A DNA stretch of 9,403 bases, taken from Chloroflexota bacterium. Its GTDB lineage: Bacteria; Chloroflexota; Limnocylindria; P2-11E. A program made the translations under genes and the position numbers. Below, in pieces: positions 1 to 5,726 of the stretch (position 1 is the first letter of the stretch; each line of letters starts with the position of its first letter). The notes under the pieces are model-generated. The model worked only from the letters and a program-made list of their open reading frames with translations, made no database searches and was not told the DNA's origin. The stretch covers positions 1 to 9,403 of the forward strand of contig VBGU01000172.1 in assembly GCA_005881085.1 (NCBI GenBank). The letters run 5' to 3'.

Positions 1-39
1 AACCCACGCATGCACCGAGACTGCCGGGTGACCGGATGA
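1..39 (+). CDS. Possible 3' end of an upstream gene (partial)
   Basis: Frame 1 is open from the window edge for 12 codons and ends in TGA at 37-39. That stop overlaps the ATG of the next gene as ATGA, the same junction style used at argB/argR in this window. The fragment is too short to identify. A second frame stops at 29-31 and could equally be the end of the upstream gene, so only the tight junction, not the identity, is suggested. Confidence 0.2.
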   Translation, partial: NPRMHRDCRVTG

Positions 40-1697
40 CCGACGAAGTCGATCCGCGCCTCGTCGCCCTCGGTCTCGTGCCGGGTCCCGCCACGCCCGC
101 CCCGCCGGACTGGGAGACCGCCGCTCCGCCGAAGCCCACGGACTGGGTAGTCCCGACGGCGCCGGCTGTCGCACCGGCGCCTCCACCGCCGCCTCCGCCT
201 TCCGCGACCCCGTCAGTGCACATGCCCGGACACAAGCCACTCACTGTTGGCGATCTCTTCCCGGGGATGGGCAAGTTCAGCGGTACTCCGCCGCCCGACG
301 CTCCTGCGGCGCCACCGGCGCCCCCGACGTTCACGCCGACGCCTCCGTCGTTCACGCCGGTGCCTCAATCGTTCGCGCCGCCCGCGCCGCCGGTTGCCGC
401 GCCCCCGCCGCAGCAGTACACGCCTCCTCCGCAGCAGTACACGCCGCCGTCGTACACCGCGCCGGCCGCGCCCGAAGCGCCGGTCCGCGAGGCGCCGCCG
501 CCGCTGCCTCCGCTCGCCGCCGCGAGGCCGACCCCGATCTTCAAAGCGGTCGAGGCGCCCGCGATCCCGACGAAGAAAGAGAAGGCCGCGAAGCCGAAAA
601 AAGAAAAAGCTGCGAAGGCGGCGAAGGCCGCGAAGCCCGCCAAGCCCGAGCTCGTCAAGCCGGCGAAGGTGAAGCCCGCGCCCAAGCCGCGGTTCGTCCT
701 TCCACCGAGCGGCGTCCTGCTACGCGGGCCGATCGTCATGGGCTATCCGGAGCAGAAGCTCCAAGTCACGCTCGAGCAGCTCGGCTTCCGCATCGACGGA
801 AAGGAGCCGATCGATGTGGCCTGGACCGACGTGCGTGAGATAAAGCCACGACGTGGACGTGTCGTCGTGCGCACAAAGGGCAGGCCGGTCGCGTTCGGCA
901 TCCCCGTCGAAGGCGTAGCCGAACCGACGCTCGCCGGTCCCCTCGCGCGAGTCGTCAAGGAGGCGAGCGGCGGCAGCCTCGACCTGGCCGGAAGCGCGTT
1001 CCTCGAATTGCAGAACGCGACAGATTCGCTGCGCGACCACTTCCACGACGAGGATGACCCGCTCGTCCCGACGGTCGTCGGCCTCGTGTTCGCGCTCGCC
1101 GGTTTGACGTTCACGGCGCTCATGCCGGATGCGCTCGCGATCGCGACGCGGACTCCGGTCGCCGCGGGCGCCTATCTTCTCGACTACCCGCTCGCCGGAT
1201 TCGATCCGCGCGTCCTCGCCGCCGCGTTCGGGCTCGCCGCGATGCTCGCCGCGGGCATCGTGCGCGTCGCGATGGGAAAGTCGGCGACGGCTTGGGCACG
1301 CGGCACCCTCCGCGGCTGGCACGAAGGCGGGCGCCGGCCGATCGCACTTGTGCGCCGCGGGCTTGCGGCTATCGTCCTGAATCCATCGATCGCTGCCGCG
1401 GTCCTGCTCGTCGCGATCGTCACCTGCCTGCCGAGCGCGCGTGCTCAGACGATCATCGACGGCAGCGGATTTCACATCATGCGCGCGCTGCCGTTCTTCG
1501 ATGACAACAAGTCGTGGACAAGCCTGAAGGACATGCGGACCGTTCCGGCGCCCACCGTGCAGCACTTCGAAGGAGTCGCAGTCGTCTTCACGTTCGACGA
1601 CAACTCCGAGATCACGACGCTCGACGCGCATCTGCGCGGGGGTACCGACAAACAGCTGCTGACAAGCGCTGCCGAGTGGAAGCGCGAGGCGCAATAG
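36..1697 (+). CDS. Pro-rich, three-pass membrane protein of unknown function
   Basis: I do not recognise this 553-residue protein. After a short N-terminus (MTDEVDPRLVALGLVPG) it has a long disordered Pro/Ala arm (about residues 15-170) with poly-Pro at 48-55 and heptad-like FTPTPPS / QQYTPPP repeats. A Lys/Ala segment (180-217) resembles histone-H1 tails. Residues about 225-335 look globular and beta-rich (LQVTLEQLGFRIDG, AWTDVREIKPRRGRVVVRT), which recalls PH/GRAM-like folds; this is only an impression. Hydrophobic helices lie near 345-365, 393-412 and 443-465. The last ends in LPSARA-QT, which looks like a signal-peptidase site, followed by about 85 residues probably outside the membrane. 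The likely topology is a cytoplasmic Pro-rich arm and PH-like domain with an outer C-terminal domain. The ATG at 36 is chosen because MTDEVDPR is a sensible N-terminus and the codon overlaps a possible upstream stop; the frame is open further upstream to the window edge. It converges on ribE with 6 bp between stops. Confidence 0.75.
   Translation: MTDEVDPRLVALGLVPGPATPAPPDWETAAPPKPTDWVVPTAPAVAPAPPPPPPPSATPSVHMPGHKPLTVGDLFPGMGKFSGTPPPDAPAAPPAPPTFTPTPPSFTPVPQSFAPPAPPVAAPPPQQYTPPPQQYTPPSYTAPAAPEAPVREAPPPLPPLAAARPTPIFKAVEAPAIPTKKEKAAKPKKEKAAKAAKAAKPAKPELVKPAKVKPAPKPRFVLPPSGVLLRGPIVMGYPEQKLQVTLEQLGFRIDGKEPIDVAWTDVREIKPRRGRVVVRTKGRPVAFGIPVEGVAEPTLAGPLARVVKEASGGSLDLAGSAFLELQNATDSLRDHFHDEDDPLVPTVVGLVFALAGLTFTALMPDALAIATRTPVAAGAYLLDYPLAGFDPRVLAAAFGLAAMLAAGIVRVAMGKSATAWARGTLRGWHEGGRRPIALVRRGLAAIVLNPSIAAAVLLVAIVTCLPSARAQTIIDGSGFHIMRALPFFDDNKSWTSLKDMRTVPAPTVQHFEGVAVVFTFDDNSEITTLDAHLRGGTDKQLLTSAAEWKREAQ
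408..445 (+). repeat. 21-nt-period tandem repeat in the Pro-rich arm
   Basis: The 17-mer CCGCAGCAGTACACGCC occurs at 408-424 and again at 429-445, a 21-nt period encoding two copies of the heptad QQYTPPP. Degenerate seven-residue units (FTPTPPS, FTPVPQS, FAPPAPP) precede it from about 330. The near-identical codons point to recent in-frame duplication, which would leave the arm variable in length. Confidence 0.8.
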
Positions 1698-1703
1698 GAC
1701 CGG

Positions 1704-2297
1704 TCACGCCTTCTTGACGAGACGCTCGACATACCTCGCGAGCACGTCGCTCTCGACGTTGACGAGATCCCCAGGGGCGAGTGCGCCGAGTGTCGTGCTC
1801 TCGGCGGTGTGGGGCATGAGCGCGACCTCGAAAAACGTCTTGCCGAGCCCCGCGATGGTGAGCGAGACGCCGTCGAGCGTGACGAAACCCCTCATCACGA
1901 TGTAGCGGGCGAGGCCCTTCGGCACCGCGAAGCGCAGACGGGCCGCTCCACCGCTCGCCTCGCGGCGACCGACCAGCTTGGTCGTCGCGTCGACCTGGCC
2001 CTGCACGAAGTGTCCGGCCAGCGCGGTCGCCGGCGTCGCCGCGGGTTCGAGGTTCACGCGCGTCCCACGGATGGCGCGCCCCAGCGTGGTACGCGAGAGC
2101 GTCTCCGCGGAGACGTCCACCGCGAACCCGTGCGTGTCCCGCTCCGCCACGGTGAGGTGTGCGCCAGCGACGTTGACGCCCGCGTCGATGCCAAGGTCCT
2201 GGGCGACGCGCGACGACGCGATCTCGAGCCGTAGACCCGCGGCGTTCGGTGCGGTGTGTCTGACCGTGCCGATCTCCGCGACGATCCCCGTGAACAT
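1704..2297 (-). CDS. ribE: Riboflavin synthase alpha-chain-type protein with divergent N-barrel site
   Basis: The family dismutates two 6,7-dimethyl-8-ribityllumazine molecules to riboflavin plus a pyrimidine, the last step of the pathway, in a cytosolic trimer. The sequence has the family hallmarks: MFTGIVAEIGTV start, duplicated barrels (about 1-95 and 96-190), ETLSRTTLG, VNLE, AGHFVQG, KGLARYIV, LDGVSLTI, MPHT..TTL and VNVESDVLARYVERL. At 197 residues it is of normal length. The oddity is in the N-barrel. Where E. coli RibE/RibC has Ser41, Cys48 and His102, this protein has Asn42, His47 and Gln101. The usual NG-(V/C)-CLTV loop reads AGAHLTV and is about two residues shorter. The C-barrel motif is normal. 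The ATG at 2297 follows the ribD stop directly (TAG-ATG) and has an AAGGAG Shine-Dalgarno. It may be a working but divergent synthase or a lumazine/flavin-binding relative; its partnership with ribD favours synthase. Confidence 0.88.
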   Translation of the reverse strand: MFTGIVAEIGTVRHTAPNAAGLRLEIASSRVAQDLGIDAGVNVAGAHLTVAERDTHGFAVDVSAETLSRTTLGRAIRGTRVNLEPAATPATALAGHFVQGQVDATTKLVGRREASGGAARLRFAVPKGLARYIVMRGFVTLDGVSLTIAGLGKTFFEVALMPHTAESTTLGALAPGDLVNVESDVLARYVERLVKKA

Positions 2298-3365
2298 CTA
2301 GCCGAGCGCTCCTTCTAACGCGAGATCGTCGCCGAGCTTGCGCACGCGGACATCGTGGAGCTCGCTCGCCGTGGGGACTCCTTCGAGCGCGGGCGGGCCG
2401 TCGCCACCGGCAACAGGCGAGAAAAGGACGAGCACGCGATCGGCGAGACCACCGCGCACGAGCGCGCCGGCCACGTGCGGTCCAGCCTCGCTCATCACGG
2501 TATTCACGCCATGCTCGCCGAGCCAGCGTAGAACCGCGCCGAGATCGAGCCCGCCGTCGGCACGCGGCGCCGTCACGAGCAGCACACCTGACTCGCGGAG
2601 CTTGTTGGTGCGGCGCACGTCGGCATCGCGCGCGACGAAGATCACCGTGCGCTGCGGATCCTTCGAGCGTACGACTTTGGCCGTCGGCGGCGTGCGCGCG
2701 TCCGCGTCGACGACGACGCGAAGCGGGTCGCGTCCCTTGACCTCGCGAACGGTGAGCGCGGGGTCGTCGGCGAGCACGGTGCCGATTCCGACGAGCACCG
2801 CATCGTTGCGGTCGCGAAGGCGGTGCACCTCGCGCAGCGCGGGCTTCCCCGAGAGATACCGCCGCCCGGGGACCGCGACGCGCCCATCGACCGTGGAGGC
2901 GAGCGTCAGCAGCACAAAAGGCCGCCCGCGCCCGAGACGCGACAGGAAACCCGCGTTGAGGCGCTCGGCCTCCGTTCGGAGGAGGCCCTCTTCGACCGCG
3001 ATCCCGGCGGCGCGGAGCCCGCGAATGCCCTTCCCGTCGGTGCGCGGATCGGGGTCGCGCATCGCGACGACCACGCGCGCGATGCCGGCCTCGCGCACCG
3101 CGTCGACGCACGGCGGGGTGCGGCCCTGGTGCGCGCACGGCTCGAGATTGGTGAAGAGCGTCGCGCCGCGCGCGCCGTCGCCGGCCTTGCGGAGCGCGTT
3201 GACCTCGGCGTGCGGCTCGCCGGCCGCGTGGTAGTAACCCTCGCCGATCACCGCGCCGTCCCGGACCACGACGGCGCCGACGAGCGGATTGGGGCTCGTC
3301 CTCCCGGCGGCGCGAGCGGCGAGCCGAAGTGCGCGGCGCATGTAGGTCGTGTCCGCATCGGTCAC
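2298..3365 (-). CDS. ribD: Bifunctional riboflavin deaminase/reductase RibD
   Basis: It catalyses two middle steps of riboflavin synthesis: deamination of the diaminopyrimidinone 5-phosphate, then NADPH-dependent reduction of the ribosyl side chain. Counting from GTG 3365 (355 residues), the N-terminal cytidine-deaminase-like domain shows TSPNPLVGAVVV (23-34), the zinc-site HAE (52-54), EPCAHQGRTPPC (75-86; Cys77 and Cys86 as ligands) and AMRDPDP. The reductase domain (about 150-350) shows LASTVDGRVA, HRLRDRNDAVLVGIGTVLAD, DPLRVVVD, SEAGPHVAGAL and the GDDLALEG end. Position 154 is Thr where homologues such as E. coli RibD have Lys (LKLGASLDG). The GTG at 3365 gives VTDADTTYMRRAL, matching the few residues that normally precede YMRRAL; ATG 3341 would cut these off. 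There is no room upstream for an FMN riboswitch. ribBA and ribH are not adjacent, because the unit ends against the convergent gene 1. Confidence 0.95.
   Translation of the reverse strand: MTDADTTYMRRALRLAARAAGRTSPNPLVGAVVVRDGAVIGEGYYHAAGEPHAEVNALRKAGDGARGATLFTNLEPCAHQGRTPPCVDAVREAGIARVVVAMRDPDPRTDGKGIRGLRAAGIAVEEGLLRTEAERLNAGFLSRLGRGRPFVLLTLASTVDGRVAVPGRRYLSGKPALREVHRLRDRNDAVLVGIGTVLADDPALTVREVKGRDPLRVVVDADARTPPTAKVVRSKDPQRTVIFVARDADVRRTNKLRESGVLLVTAPRADGGLDLGAVLRWLGEHGVNTVMSEAGPHVAGALVRGGLADRVLVLFSPVAGGDGPPALEGVPTASELHDVRVRKLGDDLALEGALG
2309..2314 (-). promoter_or_regulatory. Shine-Dalgarno of ribE inside ribD
   Basis: AAGGAG on the minus strand ends 11 nt before the ribE ATG at 2297 and lies within the last codons of ribD. 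With the abutting stop and start codons it implies a single ribD-ribE mRNA with ribE initiating by Shine-Dalgarno. The leading genes gdh and argC, by contrast, show no such site. Confidence 0.65.
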
Positions 3366-3371
3366 GGCTGC

Positions 3372-3377
3372 TAGTCT
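3372..3377 (+). promoter_or_regulatory. Putative -10 box for leaderless gdh mRNA
   Basis: TAGTCT fits the TANNNT -10 pattern and ends 9 nt before the GTG of gdh at 3387, so transcription would begin at or within a few bases of the start codon. No Shine-Dalgarno precedes this GTG. The whole gap to the divergent ribD start is only 21 bp, so the -35 region must lie inside the ribD coding sequence. The spacing equals that of the argC promoter. Confidence 0.45.
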
Positions 3378-3386
3378 GCGGCCCTC

Positions 3387-4670
3387 GTGACCGTCCTGAA
3401 GGTGCCTAGTGCCGCGAACCCCGGCCACGAGCTCCTTCAGTCCGCGCTCGCGCAGCTCGACCGGGCCGCGAAGGCGCTCAACCTCGACCCAGGGATGCAC
3501 CGTTTCCTTCAGCAATCCGAGAGAACGCTCATCGTCGCGCTGCCGGTGACGATGGACGCCGGTCATCTCGAGGTCTACACGGGCTACCGGGTGCAGCACT
3601 CCACGGGTCGCGGGCCGGGAAAGGGGGGCATCCGCTTCCATCCCTCGGTCACGCTCGAAGAGGTGCAGGGCCTCGCGATGCTGATGACGTTCAAGTGCGC
3701 GGTCACCGACCTGCCCCTCGGTGGCGCGAAGGGTGGCGTCGCGGTCGACCCGCGAAAGCTCTCCTCAAACGAGGTGCAGCGCCTAACCAAGCGCTACACC
3801 GCCGCGATCCTTCCGATCATCGGCCCGGAGCAGGACATCCCCGCGCCCGATGTGAACACCGACGAGCAGACCATGGCGTGGATCGTCGACACGGTCACGA
3901 TGATGACCGGCAAGCATTCGCCGGAGGTCGTGACCGGGAAGCCGGTGGAGCTCGGTGGCTCGCGCGGTCGGACGGAAGCGACCGGACGCGGCGTCGCGTT
4001 CGTCACGCTCGAGGTCCTTCGGCGCCAGGGGAAGGAGCCAGCCGAGACGCGCGTCGCGATCCAGGGATTCGGCAACGTCGGCAGCGTGACCGCGAAGTCG
4101 CTCGCCGCGGCGGGGTGCCGCATCGTCGCGATCTCCGACGTCAGCGGCGGCTACGCCGCTCCCGACGGCATCGACGTCGCGCGCGCGATCGAGCATGTCC
4201 GGAGCAATCCCGCGCGAACGCTCGAAGGGCTCGCGGGCGTGACGCGCATCTCGAACGCGGAGCTGCTCGCGATGGACGTCGACGTGCTCGTTCCAGCCGC
4301 GCTCGAGGGCCAGATCACCCGCGACAACGCCCACGAGATACGCGCCCGCATCATCGTGGAGGGCGCGAACGGTCCGGTGACCGCGGAGGCGGACCGCCTG
4401 CTCGCGGATCGCGGCGTGCTGATCGTCCCGGACATCCTCGCGAACGCGGGCGGTGTCGTGGTCAGCTACTTCGAGTGGGTGCAGAGCCGCGCCCAGTTCT
4501 ACTGGGAGCTCGAAGAGGTCGAGAAGCGGCTCGAGATCTACATGCGCCGGGCGATGGAGCTCGTGCTCGCGAAGGCGACGGTGTACGACTGCCCGCTGCG
4601 CGAAGCCGCGTTCATCGTCGCGGTGGAGCGAGTGGCGAGCGCGATCACGAAGCGAGGCATCTTTCCCTAA
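3387..4670 (+). CDS. gdhA: Glutamate dehydrogenase (Glu/Leu/Phe/Val dehydrogenase family)
   Basis: It reversibly interconverts glutamate with 2-oxoglutarate plus ammonia using NAD(P)H, as a cytosolic hexamer. The 427-residue length is typical of the roughly 420-residue bacterial/archaeal class. Visible motifs are GKGGIRFHP (78-86), MTFKCAVTDLPLGGAKGGV with substrate Lys103 and catalytic Lys115, PAPDVNT with catalytic Asp155, TGRGV (199-203), the Rossmann GFGNVG (227-232), IVEGANGP (323-330), ILANAGGVVVSYFEW (350-364) and the standard end KRGIFP. Cofactor choice cannot be read safely. The GTG at 3387 has no Shine-Dalgarno and sits 9 nt behind a -10-like TAGTCT, so a leaderless message is likely. 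It lies 70 bp upstream of the arginine operon, which starts from glutamate, but that operon has its own promoter. A role at the carbon/nitrogen branch is inference. No terminator hairpin is evident after the stop. Confidence 0.95.
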   Translation: MTVLKVPSAANPGHELLQSALAQLDRAAKALNLDPGMHRFLQQSERTLIVALPVTMDAGHLEVYTGYRVQHSTGRGPGKGGIRFHPSVTLEEVQGLAMLMTFKCAVTDLPLGGAKGGVAVDPRKLSSNEVQRLTKRYTAAILPIIGPEQDIPAPDVNTDEQTMAWIVDTVTMMTGKHSPEVVTGKPVELGGSRGRTEATGRGVAFVTLEVLRRQGKEPAETRVAIQGFGNVGSVTAKSLAAAGCRIVAISDVSGGYAAPDGIDVARAIEHVRSNPARTLEGLAGVTRISNAELLAMDVDVLVPAALEGQITRDNAHEIRARIIVEGANGPVTAEADRLLADRGVLIVPDILANAGGVVVSYFEWVQSRAQFYWELEEVEKRLEIYMRRAMELVLAKATVYDCPLREAAFIVAVERVASAITKRGIFP

Positions 4671-4702
4671 GACGCCGCCGCTCGGGAGAATACTCGTCGT
4701 AG

Positions 4703-4731
4703 TTGCATAATTATCCAGCCAGCCGCATAAT
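4703..4731 (+). promoter_or_regulatory. Promoter of the arginine operon (leaderless)
   Basis: A -35-like TTGCAT (4703-4708) and a -10-like CATAAT (4726-4731) are separated by exactly 17 bp. The -10 ends 9 nt before the argC ATG at 4741, leaving essentially no 5' leader, and there is no Shine-Dalgarno. The A/T-rich patch stands out in an otherwise very GC-rich window, which supports a real promoter. Confidence 0.65.
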
Positions 4732-4738
4732 CCTACGT
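4703..4738 (+). promoter_or_regulatory. Putative tandem ARG boxes (ArgR operator)
   Basis: GCATAAT occurs at 4705-4711 and 4725-4731, exactly 20 bp apart, close to the spacing of paired ARG boxes in other bacteria. The first copy belongs to an imperfect dyad, TTGCATAA-TTATCCAG (4703-4718), with 6 of 8 positions symmetric. The second (4723-4738) is weaker, with about 4 of 8. TTGCAT half-sites resemble ArgR sites I recall from actinobacteria. The boxes coincide with the -35 and -10, so bound ArgR-arginine would block polymerase. The repressor gene lies in the same operon, which implies autoregulation. Confidence 0.55.
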
Positions 4739-4740
4739 CT

Positions 4741-5726
4741 ATGGCGACGAAGGTCGCGATCGTGGGGGTCACCGGCTACGCGGGCGGGGAGCTCGCGCGT
4801 CTCGTGCTTCGGCACCCTGAGGCGCGGCTCGTAGCGGCGGTCGCGCGATCTCATCAGGGCGAGCCGCTGCGCTCCGTGCAGCCGCACCTACACGCCGCTC
4901 CTGATTCGCTTGTCCTGGGGTCGGACGTCGATGACGCCGAGGTCGTCTTCACAGCCTTGCCGGCGGGCGAGGCCGCGAAGCAGGCGCGCGCGTGGCTCGA
5001 TGATGGCCGCACCGTCATCGACATCGGAAGCGACTTCCGTCTGCGGGACCCGAAGCTCTACGAACGCTGGTACGGCTACACGCACCCCGCGCCCGAGCTC
5101 CTGAAGGAGGCGGTCTACGGCCTCACCGAGCTGACGCGCGATCGCGTGCGGACCGCCCGCCTCATCGCCAATCCCGGCTGCTATCCAACCGCGGCGCTGC
5201 TGGCGCTGTTGCCCGCTCTGAAGGCGGGCATCGTGACCGAGGACGTGATCGTCGACGCGAAGTCCGGCGTGAGCGGCGCGGGTCATGCCGTCGAGGACGC
5301 GTACCTCTTCGGCACTATCGACGAGAGCGTTCGCCCGTACGGCGTGCCTAAGCACCGGCACACCCCCGAGATCGCGCAGGAAGCCGCGGCGCTGCTCGGG
5401 AAGCCCCTGAAACTCACGTTCACGCCGCACCTCGTTCCGATGAACCGGGGCCTCGTCGCGTCGTGCTATGCGCCGCTTCGTCCAGGCAAGACAGCGAAGG
5501 ACATCGCGCAGGCATACGCGAGGGAATACGCCGAGGAGCCGTTCGTCCGCGTCGTTGACAGCTATCCGGCCACGAAGGCGACGCTCGGCAGCAACTGGTG
5601 CCTCGTGCATGCCCTCGTCGATGAGGAAAACTCACGCCTCGTTGCGTTCGCCGCGCTCGACAACCTGGTGAACGGTTCGGCTATCCCGAGACGATGGGAC
5701 TCGAGGCACTTCCACTGTGGCCGTGA
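4741..5726 (+). pseudogene. argC: N-acetyl-gamma-glutamyl-phosphate reductase, 3' end disrupted
   Basis: ArgC reduces N-acetylglutamyl-phosphate to the semialdehyde with NADPH. The body is intact: GVTGYAGGEL nucleotide-binding loop (9-18), DIGSDFRL (94-101), catalytic-Cys motif NPGCYPTAA (Cys147), KSGVSGAG (174-181), KHRHTPE with catalytic His207, and TPHLVPMNRG (228-237). After Ser313 (LDNLVNGS) the family continues with about 12 residues of the GQAVQN.N type and then GxPET.GL. Here that segment is missing. GYPETMGLEALPLWP followed by TGA at 5724-5726 appears at once, but in another frame (5679-5723). As sequenced, the reading frame instead runs to 5733 with an unrelated tail (IPRRWDSRHFHCGRDR), giving 330 residues. 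A deletion of about 37 bp explains both facts. The lost part lies in the conserved region near the cofactor, so activity is doubtful. The ATG at 4741 is the first codon of the leaderless operon. Confidence 0.88.
5677..5681 (+). other. argC deletion junction
   Basis: This is the point where the argC frame stops matching its family. Codon TCG (5677-5679) is the last matching one in the original frame, and GGC (5679-5681) is the first of GYPETMGL in the new frame. The two share one base. Comparison with family C-termini recalled from E. coli and Mycobacterium implies loss of about 12 codons plus one base. Confidence 0.7.

Noticed and set aside
247..672. Arg-rich 141-codon plus-strand frame inside gene 1
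   Set aside because: The CCG/GCC-rich Pro/Ala codons read as Arg in the shifted frame. It has no start signal and no domain.
1698..1705. GACCGGTC palindrome between the convergent stops as a terminator
   Set aside because: It has only 4 bp per arm, no loop and no T-tract. No real terminator is seen there.
1612..3138. A 508-codon Arg-rich minus-strand frame across ribE and ribD
   Set aside because: It is an out-of-frame shadow of ribD and ribE, crosses both genes and has composition typical of GC-rich off-frames.
3342..3420. FMN riboswitch ahead of ribD
   Set aside because: The intergenic gap is 21 bp, far too short, and no conserved RFN-element helices are visible.
3366..3641. Upstream extension of ribD
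   Set aside because: It would lie antisense within gdh. The GTG at 3365 already gives the expected residues before YMRRAL.
4671..4702. Terminator after gdh
   Set aside because: No stable inverted repeat followed by T residues was found, so read-through into the arg operon cannot be excluded.
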